In this document: positions 13,620 through 20,203 of the stretch, piece by piece
Numbering within the stretch: position 1 is the first letter of the stretch
Layout: each line of letters begins with the position of its first letter
Source: Nitrosopumilaceae archaeon
GTDB taxonomy: Archaea > Thermoproteota > Nitrososphaeria > Nitrososphaerales > Nitrosopumilaceae
DNA: 33,181 nucleotides
Direction: 5' to 3'
Assembly (NCBI GenBank): GCA_022823825.1
Contig: JAJEHG010000059.1
Location: 1-33,181 of the forward strand
Position numbers and translations under genes: made by a program
Notes under the pieces: model-generated
Told to the model about the DNA's origin: nothing
Databases searched by the model: none
Seen by the model: only the letters and a program-made list of their open reading frames with translations

Positions 13620-15562
13620 GCCGGAGACTCCTTGACTATCATTTCTAGTATCTTGGCCATTTTTGGTGTCTTCGCGCATTTTAGCGCCGTCTCGGCGCTA
13701 AGCAGTCCGCGTTCTTCCATGATGTGGAACATGCGGCTCAGTTCAAGGTCGTCGACCGGCACGCCATTCATGTGCGCCTCGGCCACCAAGTCGGCAAACG
13801 CCTTGGGTGGCGGGGCGATGGTGGCCCTGCCAACCTTGCTGCTCTCCCTTACTGCTATCACGCTGCCAACCGACTGCACCCTGAACAGCTCACCTATCAT
13901 GCCGGGGCTAGGCTTGCTCGCGACGACAGTGCCCTTGTCCAGTATCTCACCGAGGAGGTCTGCCACGTATCCGCCGCGGCCGGGGACTGTATACACCGTG
14001 TATACCATCTTCCCGAGCGCCGTGTGAAGGTAGGATGTGAGCGTGGACATCGCGGTGAACTGGAACCTAAACTCCGAGTTCTTCTCAAGATGGTTGTACG
14101 CGTCGGCAAGGCTCCCGTCGAGGCCGTAGTCCGACGTGTATTGAGTCCGATCGTCCCCGTCCCGGACGTACTGGGTGATTGTATTGTTCTTCTGTCCCGA
14201 CCATTTACTTATGAACATTCTCATCTTTTCGTTTCTCGCCTGCATGATCTCTGCCGCGTCTGGATGTTCGGTGATCACGGCCGCCTCTGATGCTATCATC
14301 CCTAGCAAGAATAGGTGGTTCCGTACAAAATGGAACGCGTCGCTGTCCTTATTGATGCGTATCTCGTTTGTCCCACCTGCCTCAAACGTGTACAGTCGGG
14401 AGTGAGGGCCGTCTGCAACGAATTTCACGCGGGTTCTTTTTCCACCAACGTCTACCTCAAACACCTCCGCGGCGCCCATCTCGTCACGCATGGACTGCAT
14501 GCGCACCCGAGTGTCGAGTTTGTGGCCGTTTGCGCCGCCGCCTGCTGCAAAGTAGTCAAAGACCGAGCGCACCGGGGGTACCGGGCGCGTCTCTGATCTA
14601 GACCTGTGCAGCACTGATCTGAGCGCATCGCACGCCGCGAAAGCGTGCTCCGCGTCCCTGTACTCTGCGCTGTCCTCAAGGAACCTGGTCTTTGCATAGT
14701 TTACCGGGACGTGGTCCAGGTTGAGCGAGCCGACGACCCTAGCGCTCTCGGGATGCGCGGCAAACCCGAACTTTGCAAACGCCTTGATCAGGCGCCCGTT
14801 CCAGAACAGGTGTATTCCGTAGTTGCCACGTATTGACCTTTTTTTCAGCAGCGCAAGACTGCCAGCAATCTCACGGTTGAATTGGAGCGGGATCCTAACG
14901 TCCGTCCTACTGCCGTCTGCGATCTCCTGTACTGCGGGCCTGCAGTGGACGCTGTTGACGCGTATGGACACCTGCCCAGACTCTACATACGAGGAGTAAC
15001 GTATCCCAAAACCCTCCTTGAACTTTGAGACCTGGTTTGGGTACAGTGGCACGACTGCATTCCATATCTCGACCCTGGTCCCGTGCCAGTCCTCCGAGTC
15101 GGACAGCTCCCTCTCGGAGATTGCAAAGTTCTCCCATCCCTGCGACCTGTCAGAGAGCCATCTTTTTTCATCATATTCAGCCCTGTACTCTGTGTGCGCA
15201 TCCTTTGCCGACGTAGTTATAGAAAAGCATCTTCCGAGAGCCGTGCATGCTCCCTTCATACCTATCCCGAAACGGCCCAACGTGTCGGAGGTCGCTACGG
15301 CGCCGCCGGTCTCCCTCGCAATGGTCATTGCATCGGCCAGCTCGTCCTTGTCCATCCCGCGGCCATCGTCGCTGACCCTAATGCGCCTCTCTACAAAGTC
15401 TATGGCAATCTGCACGTTCTCCACGGTATCGGGAATCCTAGCGTCGATCGCGTTGTCAACAAGCTCCGCGATGGCCTGCTCCGTCCTGTAGCCCACCGCG
15501 CCGAGCTTTCCCATGAGCGACTTGTCGGGTGTAATGTTTATGCGGTGTGTCTTGAGCCCCAT
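13616..15562 (-). CDS. MORC/Hsp90-like GHKL ATPase
   Basis: A 648-residue protein with a complete Bergerat ATP-binding fold. The N-box is EQAIAELVDNAIDA (E33, N37), G1 is DDGRGM (65-70) and G2 is GRFGIGMKGA (96-105). Next comes an S5-like transducer with GIHLFWNGRLIKAF (249-262), then VVGSLNLDHVPVNYAKTRF and LEDSAEYRDAE. This YWNGRLIK...NKQDFEDTxxYR-like pattern is how MORC-type ATPases look. The C-terminal half (about 330-648) is not recognisable to me and ends in a helical region. GHKL ATPases of this kind dimerise on ATP binding and clamp nucleic acid or partner proteins. The gene is first in an operon with the nucleotidyltransferase (4-nt overlap), suggesting it senses or restrains that enzyme. 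A TATA box lies 26 nt upstream. Confidence 0.88.
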   Translation of the reverse strand: MGLKTHRINITPDKSLMGKLGAVGYRTEQAIAELVDNAIDARIPDTVENVQIAIDFVERRIRVSDDGRGMDKDELADAMTIARETGGAVATSDTLGRFGIGMKGACTALGRCFSITTSAKDAHTEYRAEYDEKRWLSDRSQGWENFAISERELSDSEDWHGTRVEIWNAVVPLYPNQVSKFKEGFGIRYSSYVESGQVSIRVNSVHCRPAVQEIADGSRTDVRIPLQFNREIAGSLALLKKRSIRGNYGIHLFWNGRLIKAFAKFGFAAHPESARVVGSLNLDHVPVNYAKTRFLEDSAEYRDAEHAFAACDALRSVLHRSRSETRPVPPVRSVFDYFAAGGGANGHKLDTRVRMQSMRDEMGAAEVFEVDVGGKRTRVKFVADGPHSRLYTFEAGGTNEIRINKDSDAFHFVRNHLFLLGMIASEAAVITEHPDAAEIMQARNEKMRMFISKWSGQKNNTITQYVRDGDDRTQYTSDYGLDGSLADAYNHLEKNSEFRFQFTAMSTLTSYLHTALGKMVYTVYTVPGRGGYVADLLGEILDKGTVVASKPSPGMIGELFRVQSVGSVIAVRESSKVGRATIAPPPKAFADLVAEAHMNGVPVDDLELSRMFHIMEERGLLSAETALKCAKTPKMAKILEMIVKESPA

Positions 15563-15580
15563 GTACGTGATGATTATTGT

Positions 15581-15593
15581 CTAAATTTATACT
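15581..15593 (-). promoter_or_regulatory. TATA box of the GHKL ATPase-nucleotidyltransferase operon
   Basis: On the minus strand agtataaatttag is centred 26 nt before the ATG at 15562, with no Shine-Dalgarno sequence. Just upstream lies a very A/T-rich patch (about 15614-15650, containing atatatat) that could bind regulators. Confidence 0.65.
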
Positions 15594-15720
15594 TTTTTAG
15601 GAGACATTCCTCATATTATACAATATATATAATGTGTATATTGGTATCATTCAGTTAATGCATGCATCTTCGTGCCTGGCACATGCAGGAATCAAACCAC
15701 GTGACGCCATGGCCTGACCT

Positions 15721-15829
15721 GTTGCAACGACAGTGTCTCCCACTACAGGCGCCGCATTTCATACAGTGGTACAACTACGACAGGCCACACATGGTTGCAA
15801 CGACAGTGTCTCCCACTGCAGGCGCCGCA
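15721..15829. repeat. 36-bp direct repeat, two copies with a 37-nt spacer
   Basis: Copies at 15721-15756 and 15794-15829 both begin GTTGCAACGACAGTGTCTCC and differ at one position (ACTACAGG versus ACTGCAGG). Repeat and spacer sizes mimic a two-repeat CRISPR, but no cas gene is near, and the spacer plus second copy encode a transposase-like fragment. I read it as a local duplication in transposon debris. Confidence 0.8.
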
Positions 15830-15865
15830 CGCTTAGGCGGCTCTTCACATACGCCCATATCGTAA
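15758..15865 (+). pseudogene. Integrase-type (rve) transposase C-terminal remnant
   Basis: The frame reads FIQWYNYDRPHM followed by VATTVSPTAGAARLGG and a TAA at 15863-15865. F-x-x-WYN-x-x-RPHM is the conserved end of rve-domain (IS3/IS481-type) transposases. No catalytic DDE part is present upstream, and the 36-bp repeat interrupts the sequence. A hairpin CATATC-gtaa-GATATG (15856-15871) overlaps the end. Confidence 0.5.
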
Positions 15866-16403
15866 GATATGTGGCCTAGTCGGCTTTTATGCGTTATCGG
15901 GTGATAGCACTACAACTCGATATCTCTGAGGCTTAATCCGTTTCCTGTACGCATACGGACTCAAATGGTTATAATTTATGCCTAAAAACAAGACCTGCAT
16001 TCAGGGCGTGACGGAAGGCCGTCTTGTGGTGAGGTACTTGTACCCAAGCCAAGTCATTACCCGACAATGCGCATGACCCTCTGCATACACTTGGTTCATG
16101 CTTGTGACCCTGTTGGTAATCTTGGCAGGCCTACAAGCTTATAGATCATATATTCTGTGAGTCCCGATGGATGGATCCGAGGCGATGCTGTTGCACCTAG
16201 ATATGGCCAAGATCGTGGTAGAAAACAGAGGACTGAAGATACGACAGCTCGGACAATGACCAAGCATGGCAGGATAAGGGCAGACCTTGAAGGGCAGGTA
16301 GACCTACTGATGGAGAGGGTTACAGGGTAGGGCAAAGGGCCGGCAAGTACGGGAATTCTAACACACCTTCCTTCACCGATTCCATGTACAACGGGAACCT
16401 AGT
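15866..16403. other. Degenerate intergenic DNA in the island
   Basis: There is no intact gene. A short frame at 16256-16330 (MTKHGRIRADLEGQVDLLME, continued upstream in the same frame as ARYGQ-like residues without a start) has protein-like character and could be transposase debris. A TATA-like ttataattta (about 15969-15978) leads to nothing obvious. The rest looks non-coding. Confidence 0.45.
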
Positions 16404-16520
16404 ATGGATTCAGGTCCACGCCTGTCAAATTTCAAAATACTGACAAATAGGGATGAATTTTCGAGAGGCCTGAGTGCATACCGCATACTGTATGGACTCG
16501 GGAGGCAGGTCGACACATTT
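16404..16520 (+). pseudogene. Possible transposase fragment
   Basis: The frame reads LSNFKILTNRDEFSRGLSAY, then RILYGLGRQVDTF. The F-K-x-L-x-x-R-D-E-F-x-R-G-x-x-x-Y pattern resembles the segment before the R-P-H end of archaeal DDE transposases, but the diagnostic R-P-H is missing. The call is weak and based on pattern only. Confidence 0.3.
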
Positions 16521-16549
16521 CACGACACGGACGCATGCGAAGGGCCGTC

Positions 16550-16774
16550 TCAGCATACCGCGGCGATGGTAGCGGTAGCGGCGGCAGAGGGCGCCGCCGC
16601 AGTCTGCGCCTGCCATTCCGCGCGTTCCGGGCAGTCGGGCGGCTTGAATATATGCCAGTCCGGATCCTCGATCATGCGCTCCACCGCCATACGCGGAAAC
16701 ATGCCCATCTTCTGACACATGCGTGCGACGGACACCAGCACGGAGAACACCTCGCGCCCCTCATAGGTGTCCAA
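16550..16774 (-). pseudogene. Probable transposase C-terminal fragment cut by the IS66 element
   Basis: The minus-strand frame encodes TYEGREVFSVLVSVARMCQK, then MGMFPRMAVERMIEDPDWHI and FKPPDCPERAEWQAQ, ending in an Ala-rich tail. It has clear coding character (charged and aromatic residues in a helical pattern) and resembles the E-G-x-x-x-x-x-L-x-x-x-x-R end of IS66-like transposases. Its upstream end lies exactly in the left inverted repeat of the IS66 element, suggesting the gene was truncated by that insertion. Confidence 0.4.
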
Positions 16775-16915
16775 CCCCCCTCCAGTCTACAGCCGTACCT
16801 GGTGCCCCCGCGTGAGTCAAACTAGGTAGGGCATCGTATGCCCGCAATCCCGTACAGGCTCAATGGATTTGGCGCATCGGTCAGGATGTTTTACGTTTGG
16901 GTGTGATATACTGAC

Positions 16916-16957
16916 GTTCCCACCCATTATTGCTGATGAAAAATAATGAGTGGGAAC
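16916..16957 (+). repeat. Strong hairpin upstream of the IS66 transposase
   Basis: A 16-nt arm (16916-16931, GTTCCCACCCATTATT) pairs with 16942-16957 with one C-A mismatch around a 10-nt loop. It lies inside the element, 65 nt before the transposase ATG. It could block read-through from flanking promoters or be a remnant of another small element. Confidence 0.75.
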
Positions 16958-17022
16958 ACCATTGATGTAACGTCGCGTGGATTGGATTTAACCCGTTCGG
17001 GCGGGGGCCGGGGGCGCTAGGC

Positions 17023-18651
17023 ATGCAGTCGGAGACTGTCGTGCTGCGCAGGGAGCTGCACGCGGTCCACGCGGAGAGGGATCTGTACCGCGACACCATG
17101 CAGTGCATGGCGGCCGCGATAGAGTCGCTGAAGCTCGACCTGGCAGAGGCAAGGGCGGCCGCCGCGGCGCGCGAGGAGAGGAGCGAGCGGCAGCGGCGGG
17201 AGACTGACGGCATGATACGCAGGAACGAGGCACTGGCGGGGCTGCTGGAGCAGAACGGCATCCCGCTTGAGGCCGCCGTCCTCGCGGAGTGGGATGCCAC
17301 CGCGGAGCGGCAGGAGCTTGCCCGGACAAGGGAGGAGCTCGCGGCACAAAATGCCGAGAACAAACGCGCCAGCAACGCGCACACGCCGCCCGCGTCGGGC
17401 AGCGCGGCGCAGGGCAGGCTTGCCGCGTACCGCAAGAAGAACAAGGAAAACTATTCGGCCGGTGAGACGGGCGGCGGCAGGGGGGCGCCGCGCAAGGGCA
17501 GGGGAATCAACATACTGGCCATGGCGTTTGGCAAGAAGGGCGGCGGCAGGAAGAAGGGCGGCAGGAAGAAGGGGGCCGAAGGCGACACGCTTGAGGACAT
17601 CCCGGTATCCGAAGAGTGCGACCACACCACCGACACGTGCCCGACATGCGGGGCCGACGCGGACACCCAGGTGGTCGTAATGGACGTCATAGACGTCCCG
17701 GAGCCCGTAAAGGCGGCAAAGAGGAGGCTCCGCACGTCGCGGGGCAGGTGCAGGAACGGGCACAGGATAGACACCGCCCCCAGGGGGCTCACGCGGGGCT
17801 CCGTGTTCGGGCCGAACCTCATGGCCGCGATCGTGTTCATGTTCTTTGCGACGCTCAGCCTGGCGTCCATCCGCGACATGCTCTCCATGTACGGGCTGGA
17901 GTCGGTGTCGAGGACCACCATAATGAACGCGCTGGCGGCGGCCGCGGCCCAAAAGTTTGCGGCGCCCGCGTCCCGCATATCGCGCAGGCTGAAGGACTCG
18001 CGGTTCCTGATGGCAGACGAGACGCCCATCAGGATAGGAAAGAGCCGCGGCTACGCGTGGGCGTTCATAGGGGAGTACGGCATCACGATCACCGCGGGCC
18101 GGTCCAGGGGCCAGGCGGTAGTCGACCTGCACTGCCCGTATTTTGACATCCCGATTGTAACGGACGGGTACGTCGTATACGACAGGTTCCGGGTGCGGCA
18201 GCGCTGCTGGGCCCACATCCTCCGCGACGCGGAGCTGCTCGCCGCCATACACGGCGGAAGCCTGGCCGAGCTGCACCAGCGGCTCCAGTCCACGTTCCAC
18301 AACGCGAAAAGGCTGCCCCCGGACATAACGGACGAGGAGCTAAAGGGCTGGATTGACGGCGTCACGCACATCGCGGACACGTACTCGCGCCTGGGGCACA
18401 CGTTCGGCGGCAAGCTGCGCAACGCGGCGCCGGAGCTGTTCACGTTCGTCAGGCACCCGGGCCTGCCCCCGACAAACAACATGTCCGAGCGCACGCTGCG
18501 CCGCGTCGTGCTGCACCGCAAGATACGGCTCATGTTCCGGAGCGCCACCGGCCTGCAGACGTACGGCACCCTGATGACCTGCATGATGACGTGGGATGCG
18601 CAGGGCAAGGACCTGATGGAAAAGATCCACGCCGCCATCATGGCAAACTAG
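17023..18651 (+). CDS. IS66-family transposase
   Basis: A 542-residue IS66 (TnpC-type) transposase. The N-terminus is a long coiled coil (about 1-115) followed by a basic Gly/Lys-rich linker (KKGGGRKKGGRKKG, 171-184). A zinc-binding domain has CPTCGA (206-211) and CRNGH (243-247), then VFGPNLMAAIVFMFF. The DDE catalytic domain has D332 (ADETP), D381 (TDGYVVYD) and E489 (NNMSERTLR), with CWAHILRDAE and IRLMFRSATG. All catalytic residues are present and the length is normal, so the gene looks intact. It copies or moves the surrounding element through its inverted repeats. No Shine-Dalgarno sequence is obvious. Several long frames on the opposite strand are shadows caused by the high GC content. 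Confidence 0.95.
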   Translation: MQSETVVLRRELHAVHAERDLYRDTMQCMAAAIESLKLDLAEARAAAAAREERSERQRRETDGMIRRNEALAGLLEQNGIPLEAAVLAEWDATAERQELARTREELAAQNAENKRASNAHTPPASGSAAQGRLAAYRKKNKENYSAGETGGGRGAPRKGRGINILAMAFGKKGGGRKKGGRKKGAEGDTLEDIPVSEECDHTTDTCPTCGADADTQVVVMDVIDVPEPVKAAKRRLRTSRGRCRNGHRIDTAPRGLTRGSVFGPNLMAAIVFMFFATLSLASIRDMLSMYGLESVSRTTIMNALAAAAAQKFAAPASRISRRLKDSRFLMADETPIRIGKSRGYAWAFIGEYGITITAGRSRGQAVVDLHCPYFDIPIVTDGYVVYDRFRVRQRCWAHILRDAELLAAIHGGSLAELHQRLQSTFHNAKRLPPDITDEELKGWIDGVTHIADTYSRLGHTFGGKLRNAAPELFTFVRHPGLPPTNNMSERTLRRVVLHRKIRLMFRSATGLQTYGTLMTCMMTWDAQGKDLMEKIHAAIMAN

Positions 18652-18717
18652 CACAGGTGCCTGCTTCGGGCAGGCGCCTGCCGGGCTGGATGGAGGTGGG
18701 GGGTTGGACACCTATGA

Positions 18718-18789
18718 TAACTTCCGTCCTATGGAGGGCCTCCGCGTACAGTTGCACTTTAGCTCCGTGCCTGTGACGGGGGCTGAAAA
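18718..18789. other. Spacer between IS66 and IS110 copy B
   Basis: 72 nt of leftover island DNA; no gene is seen. Read on the minus strand it is the right flank of IS110 copy B (TTTTCAGCCCCCGTCAC from the element end). Confidence 0.5.
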
Positions 18790-18838
18790 TTTATAGCTGC
18801 CGCTAGGGGGGCAGGCACCGGTGCGAACCGCCGGGGGA

Positions 18839-19933
18839 TTATCCCCTCTTTTGGCGTGCCTTTTTCATCCTGTTGAGTTTGCGCTCATACAGCTCCTGGT
18901 TGCGCGACTGGTAGGGCGTCTTGGTGTGCAGTATGTGCCACATTATCGTGACCATCTTGTGGGCCACGACGATTATCCCAAGCGCGTGCTTGTCTGCATG
19001 CCTCCGCCGGGCCGACTCGTATATGGCCGCCATCTTTGGATCATGACGGACCGCTATCTGGGCGGCCTCGCACATGGCCCAGTTGACCAGCTTGTTGGAG
19101 TTGATCTTCTTTATGCGGTTCATCCTAGTCTTTTTGCTGGACTGCTTTACCGTCGGGCAGAACCCCGCCATCGAGACCAGTTTCTTCGGGCCGGAAAATC
19201 TCGATATTCCGTCAATCTCCACTGCCATCAGCAGCGCGACGAACGGCCCAACGCCCGGCATGCTTGCGAGCAGCACGGCATCCTTGTTTTGCGCCGCGTC
19301 TGCCTCCAGCTCGCCGTCAATCATGGCTATCTCCTCTGTCAGGCTCCTCATCTGCCGCACGCACTGCTGCAGTATCAGCGTCTCGTGCGTGGTGGCCAGC
19401 GTGATTTCTTGCAGTTGTTTTACGCCTTTGTGTGAATACATTTTTGTCGCCTGTATCGACCTGCCGTAACCGTCAAGTATGCTGTGTATGCGGTTAATCA
19501 CGTGCGTCCTGTCACGGACCAGCTTGACGTGGTGCCTCACCATGTTCCTGATGCCGCGCACCTTTTTTGACGGCACGTGGCACTCCGGAATCATTCCGAC
19601 CCGGAGCACGTTGGCGATCTTCTGGGCGTCCACCCTGTCCGTCTTCTTGCCCGTCTTGTTTATGACGGCCATCTCAAACGTGTTTGCCAGCTTTATGCCG
19701 ATTCCAGCGGCCTCGAACGCCTCGTACGTGGTCCTCCACATGTTGGCAGTCGTCTCGCACGCCGCCCTGCATGATCCACCTTTGCGGTATCTTTCTGCGA
19801 GGTCCCGGGCGCACTTTTCTGCATCGGGTATGGTGTTGAGGAACTGTCCCCTCTCGACGACAACCCCCCTCCCGTCAACTACGCAGTAGTCGCACTTCTT
19901 CTTTCCAATGTCAATTCCTATGCTTGCTTTCAT
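18839..19933 (-). CDS. IS110-family recombinase/transposase (copy B)
   Basis: A 364-residue IS110 recombinase homologous to the copy A enzyme. DEDD residues are D8 (GIDIG), E60 (CETTANMW), and D99 and D102 (KKTDRVDA). The C-terminal domain repeats MPGVGPFVALLMAVEIDG and LVSMAGFCP with the presumed serine nucleophile. The C-terminal third is nearly identical to copy A while the middle helical region differs, so the catalytic parts are under strong selection. The frame is open to 19996, but ATG 19933 is preceded by a textbook Shine-Dalgarno GGAGGTGA (19942-19949), and the upstream codons belong to the candidate RNA. The protein appears intact. The Shine-Dalgarno signal contrasts with the leaderless host genes. 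Confidence 0.95.
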   Translation of the reverse strand: MKASIGIDIGKKKCDYCVVDGRGVVVERGQFLNTIPDAEKCARDLAERYRKGGSCRAACETTANMWRTTYEAFEAAGIGIKLANTFEMAVINKTGKKTDRVDAQKIANVLRVGMIPECHVPSKKVRGIRNMVRHHVKLVRDRTHVINRIHSILDGYGRSIQATKMYSHKGVKQLQEITLATTHETLILQQCVRQMRSLTEEIAMIDGELEADAAQNKDAVLLASMPGVGPFVALLMAVEIDGISRFSGPKKLVSMAGFCPTVKQSSKKTRMNRIKKINSNKLVNWAMCEAAQIAVRHDPKMAAIYESARRRHADKHALGIIVVAHKMVTIMWHILHTKTPYQSRNQELYERKLNRMKKARQKRG

Positions 19934-19976
19934 CCTTTCTATCACCTCCTTGTGGATGCATGGGTGTGAATGTGGT

Positions 19977-20141
19977 GGAACCAAAGCCGCATACACCTAT
20001 GAGGGCGCGCAGCCCAGTCATACAGCAGCTAGAATAGCCCCATTCAGTTACAAGAGTGCACCATCCCGTTACGGGAATACGTGTCCCACGTTCAACCAGG
20101 GGTCGTTCCATCACCCTCGCTAACAAGTAGGAAGTTATCAT
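19977..20141 (-). ncRNA. Candidate bridge RNA of IS110 copy B
   Basis: A 165-nt non-coding segment upstream of the recombinase, homologous to the one in copy A. The hairpin GGGC-tgcgc-GCCC (20012-20015/20003-20006) differs from copy A by a compensated base pair. The enclosing stem AGCTGC/GCGGCT (20025-20030/19985-19990) keeps pairing with one G-U. GTAACTGAATGG (20040-20051) recurs perfectly near the element's left end (20142-20153), whereas copy A has its own GACCTGA version at both places. Such element-specific matching is expected of a donor-binding guide. The divergent segment before GCACTCTT contains its own small hairpins (ACGTG-gga-CACGT, CCCG-taa-CGGG), which argues for folding. A 5' open frame also exists here, but the pattern fits RNA better. 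Confidence 0.65.
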
Positions 20142-20173
20142 CCATTCAGTTACGCGCCCCTCCGCGCAAAGGG

Positions 20174-20180
20174 TTTTATC
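20174..20180 (+). promoter_or_regulatory. TATA box of the PIN/ATPase/KH gene
   Basis: ttttatc is centred about 27 nt before the TTG start at 20204. IS110 copy B ends only about 12 nt upstream, so any upstream BRE or activator site may have been replaced by element sequence. Confidence 0.5.
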
Positions 20181-20203
20181 ACGAGCCGGGGCCGTTCCCC
20201 TGA

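Larger units (their letters stand above)
16761..18717 (+). mobile_element. IS66-family element (single tnpC-type gene)
   Basis: A perfect 20-nt inverted repeat (TCATAGGTGTCCAACCCCCC) lies at 16761-16780 and, as its reverse complement, at 18698-18717. Weaker similarity continues inwards. It encloses one transposase gene and a strong hairpin. Only the transposase gene is present, without tnpA/tnpB accessory genes. I could not see an 8-bp target duplication outside the repeats (flanks ctcgcgcccc and taacttccgt), so the exact ends or the age of the insertion are uncertain. Confidence 0.72.
18790..20162 (-). mobile_element. IS110-family element, copy B
   Basis: Ends are inferred from the alignment with copy A: the left end near GAGG at 20162 (minus strand) and the right end after AGCTATAAA at 18790. 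There are no terminal inverted repeats. It inserted about 40 nt upstream of the PIN/ATPase/KH gene without destroying that gene's TATA box (20174-20180). Confidence 0.78.

Noticed and set aside
15721-15829. Minimal CRISPR array
   Set aside because: There are only two repeats, no leader and no cas genes in the window, and the spacer plus second repeat encode a transposase end. Repeat duplication in mobile debris explains it better.
17017-18300. A 427-codon open frame on the minus strand
   Set aside because: It is antisense to the IS66 transposase and arises from GC-rich third positions; no motifs are present.
16751-18727. Target-site duplication flanking the IS66 element
   Set aside because: The bases outside the 20-nt inverted repeats do not form an 8-bp direct repeat, so I did not claim one.
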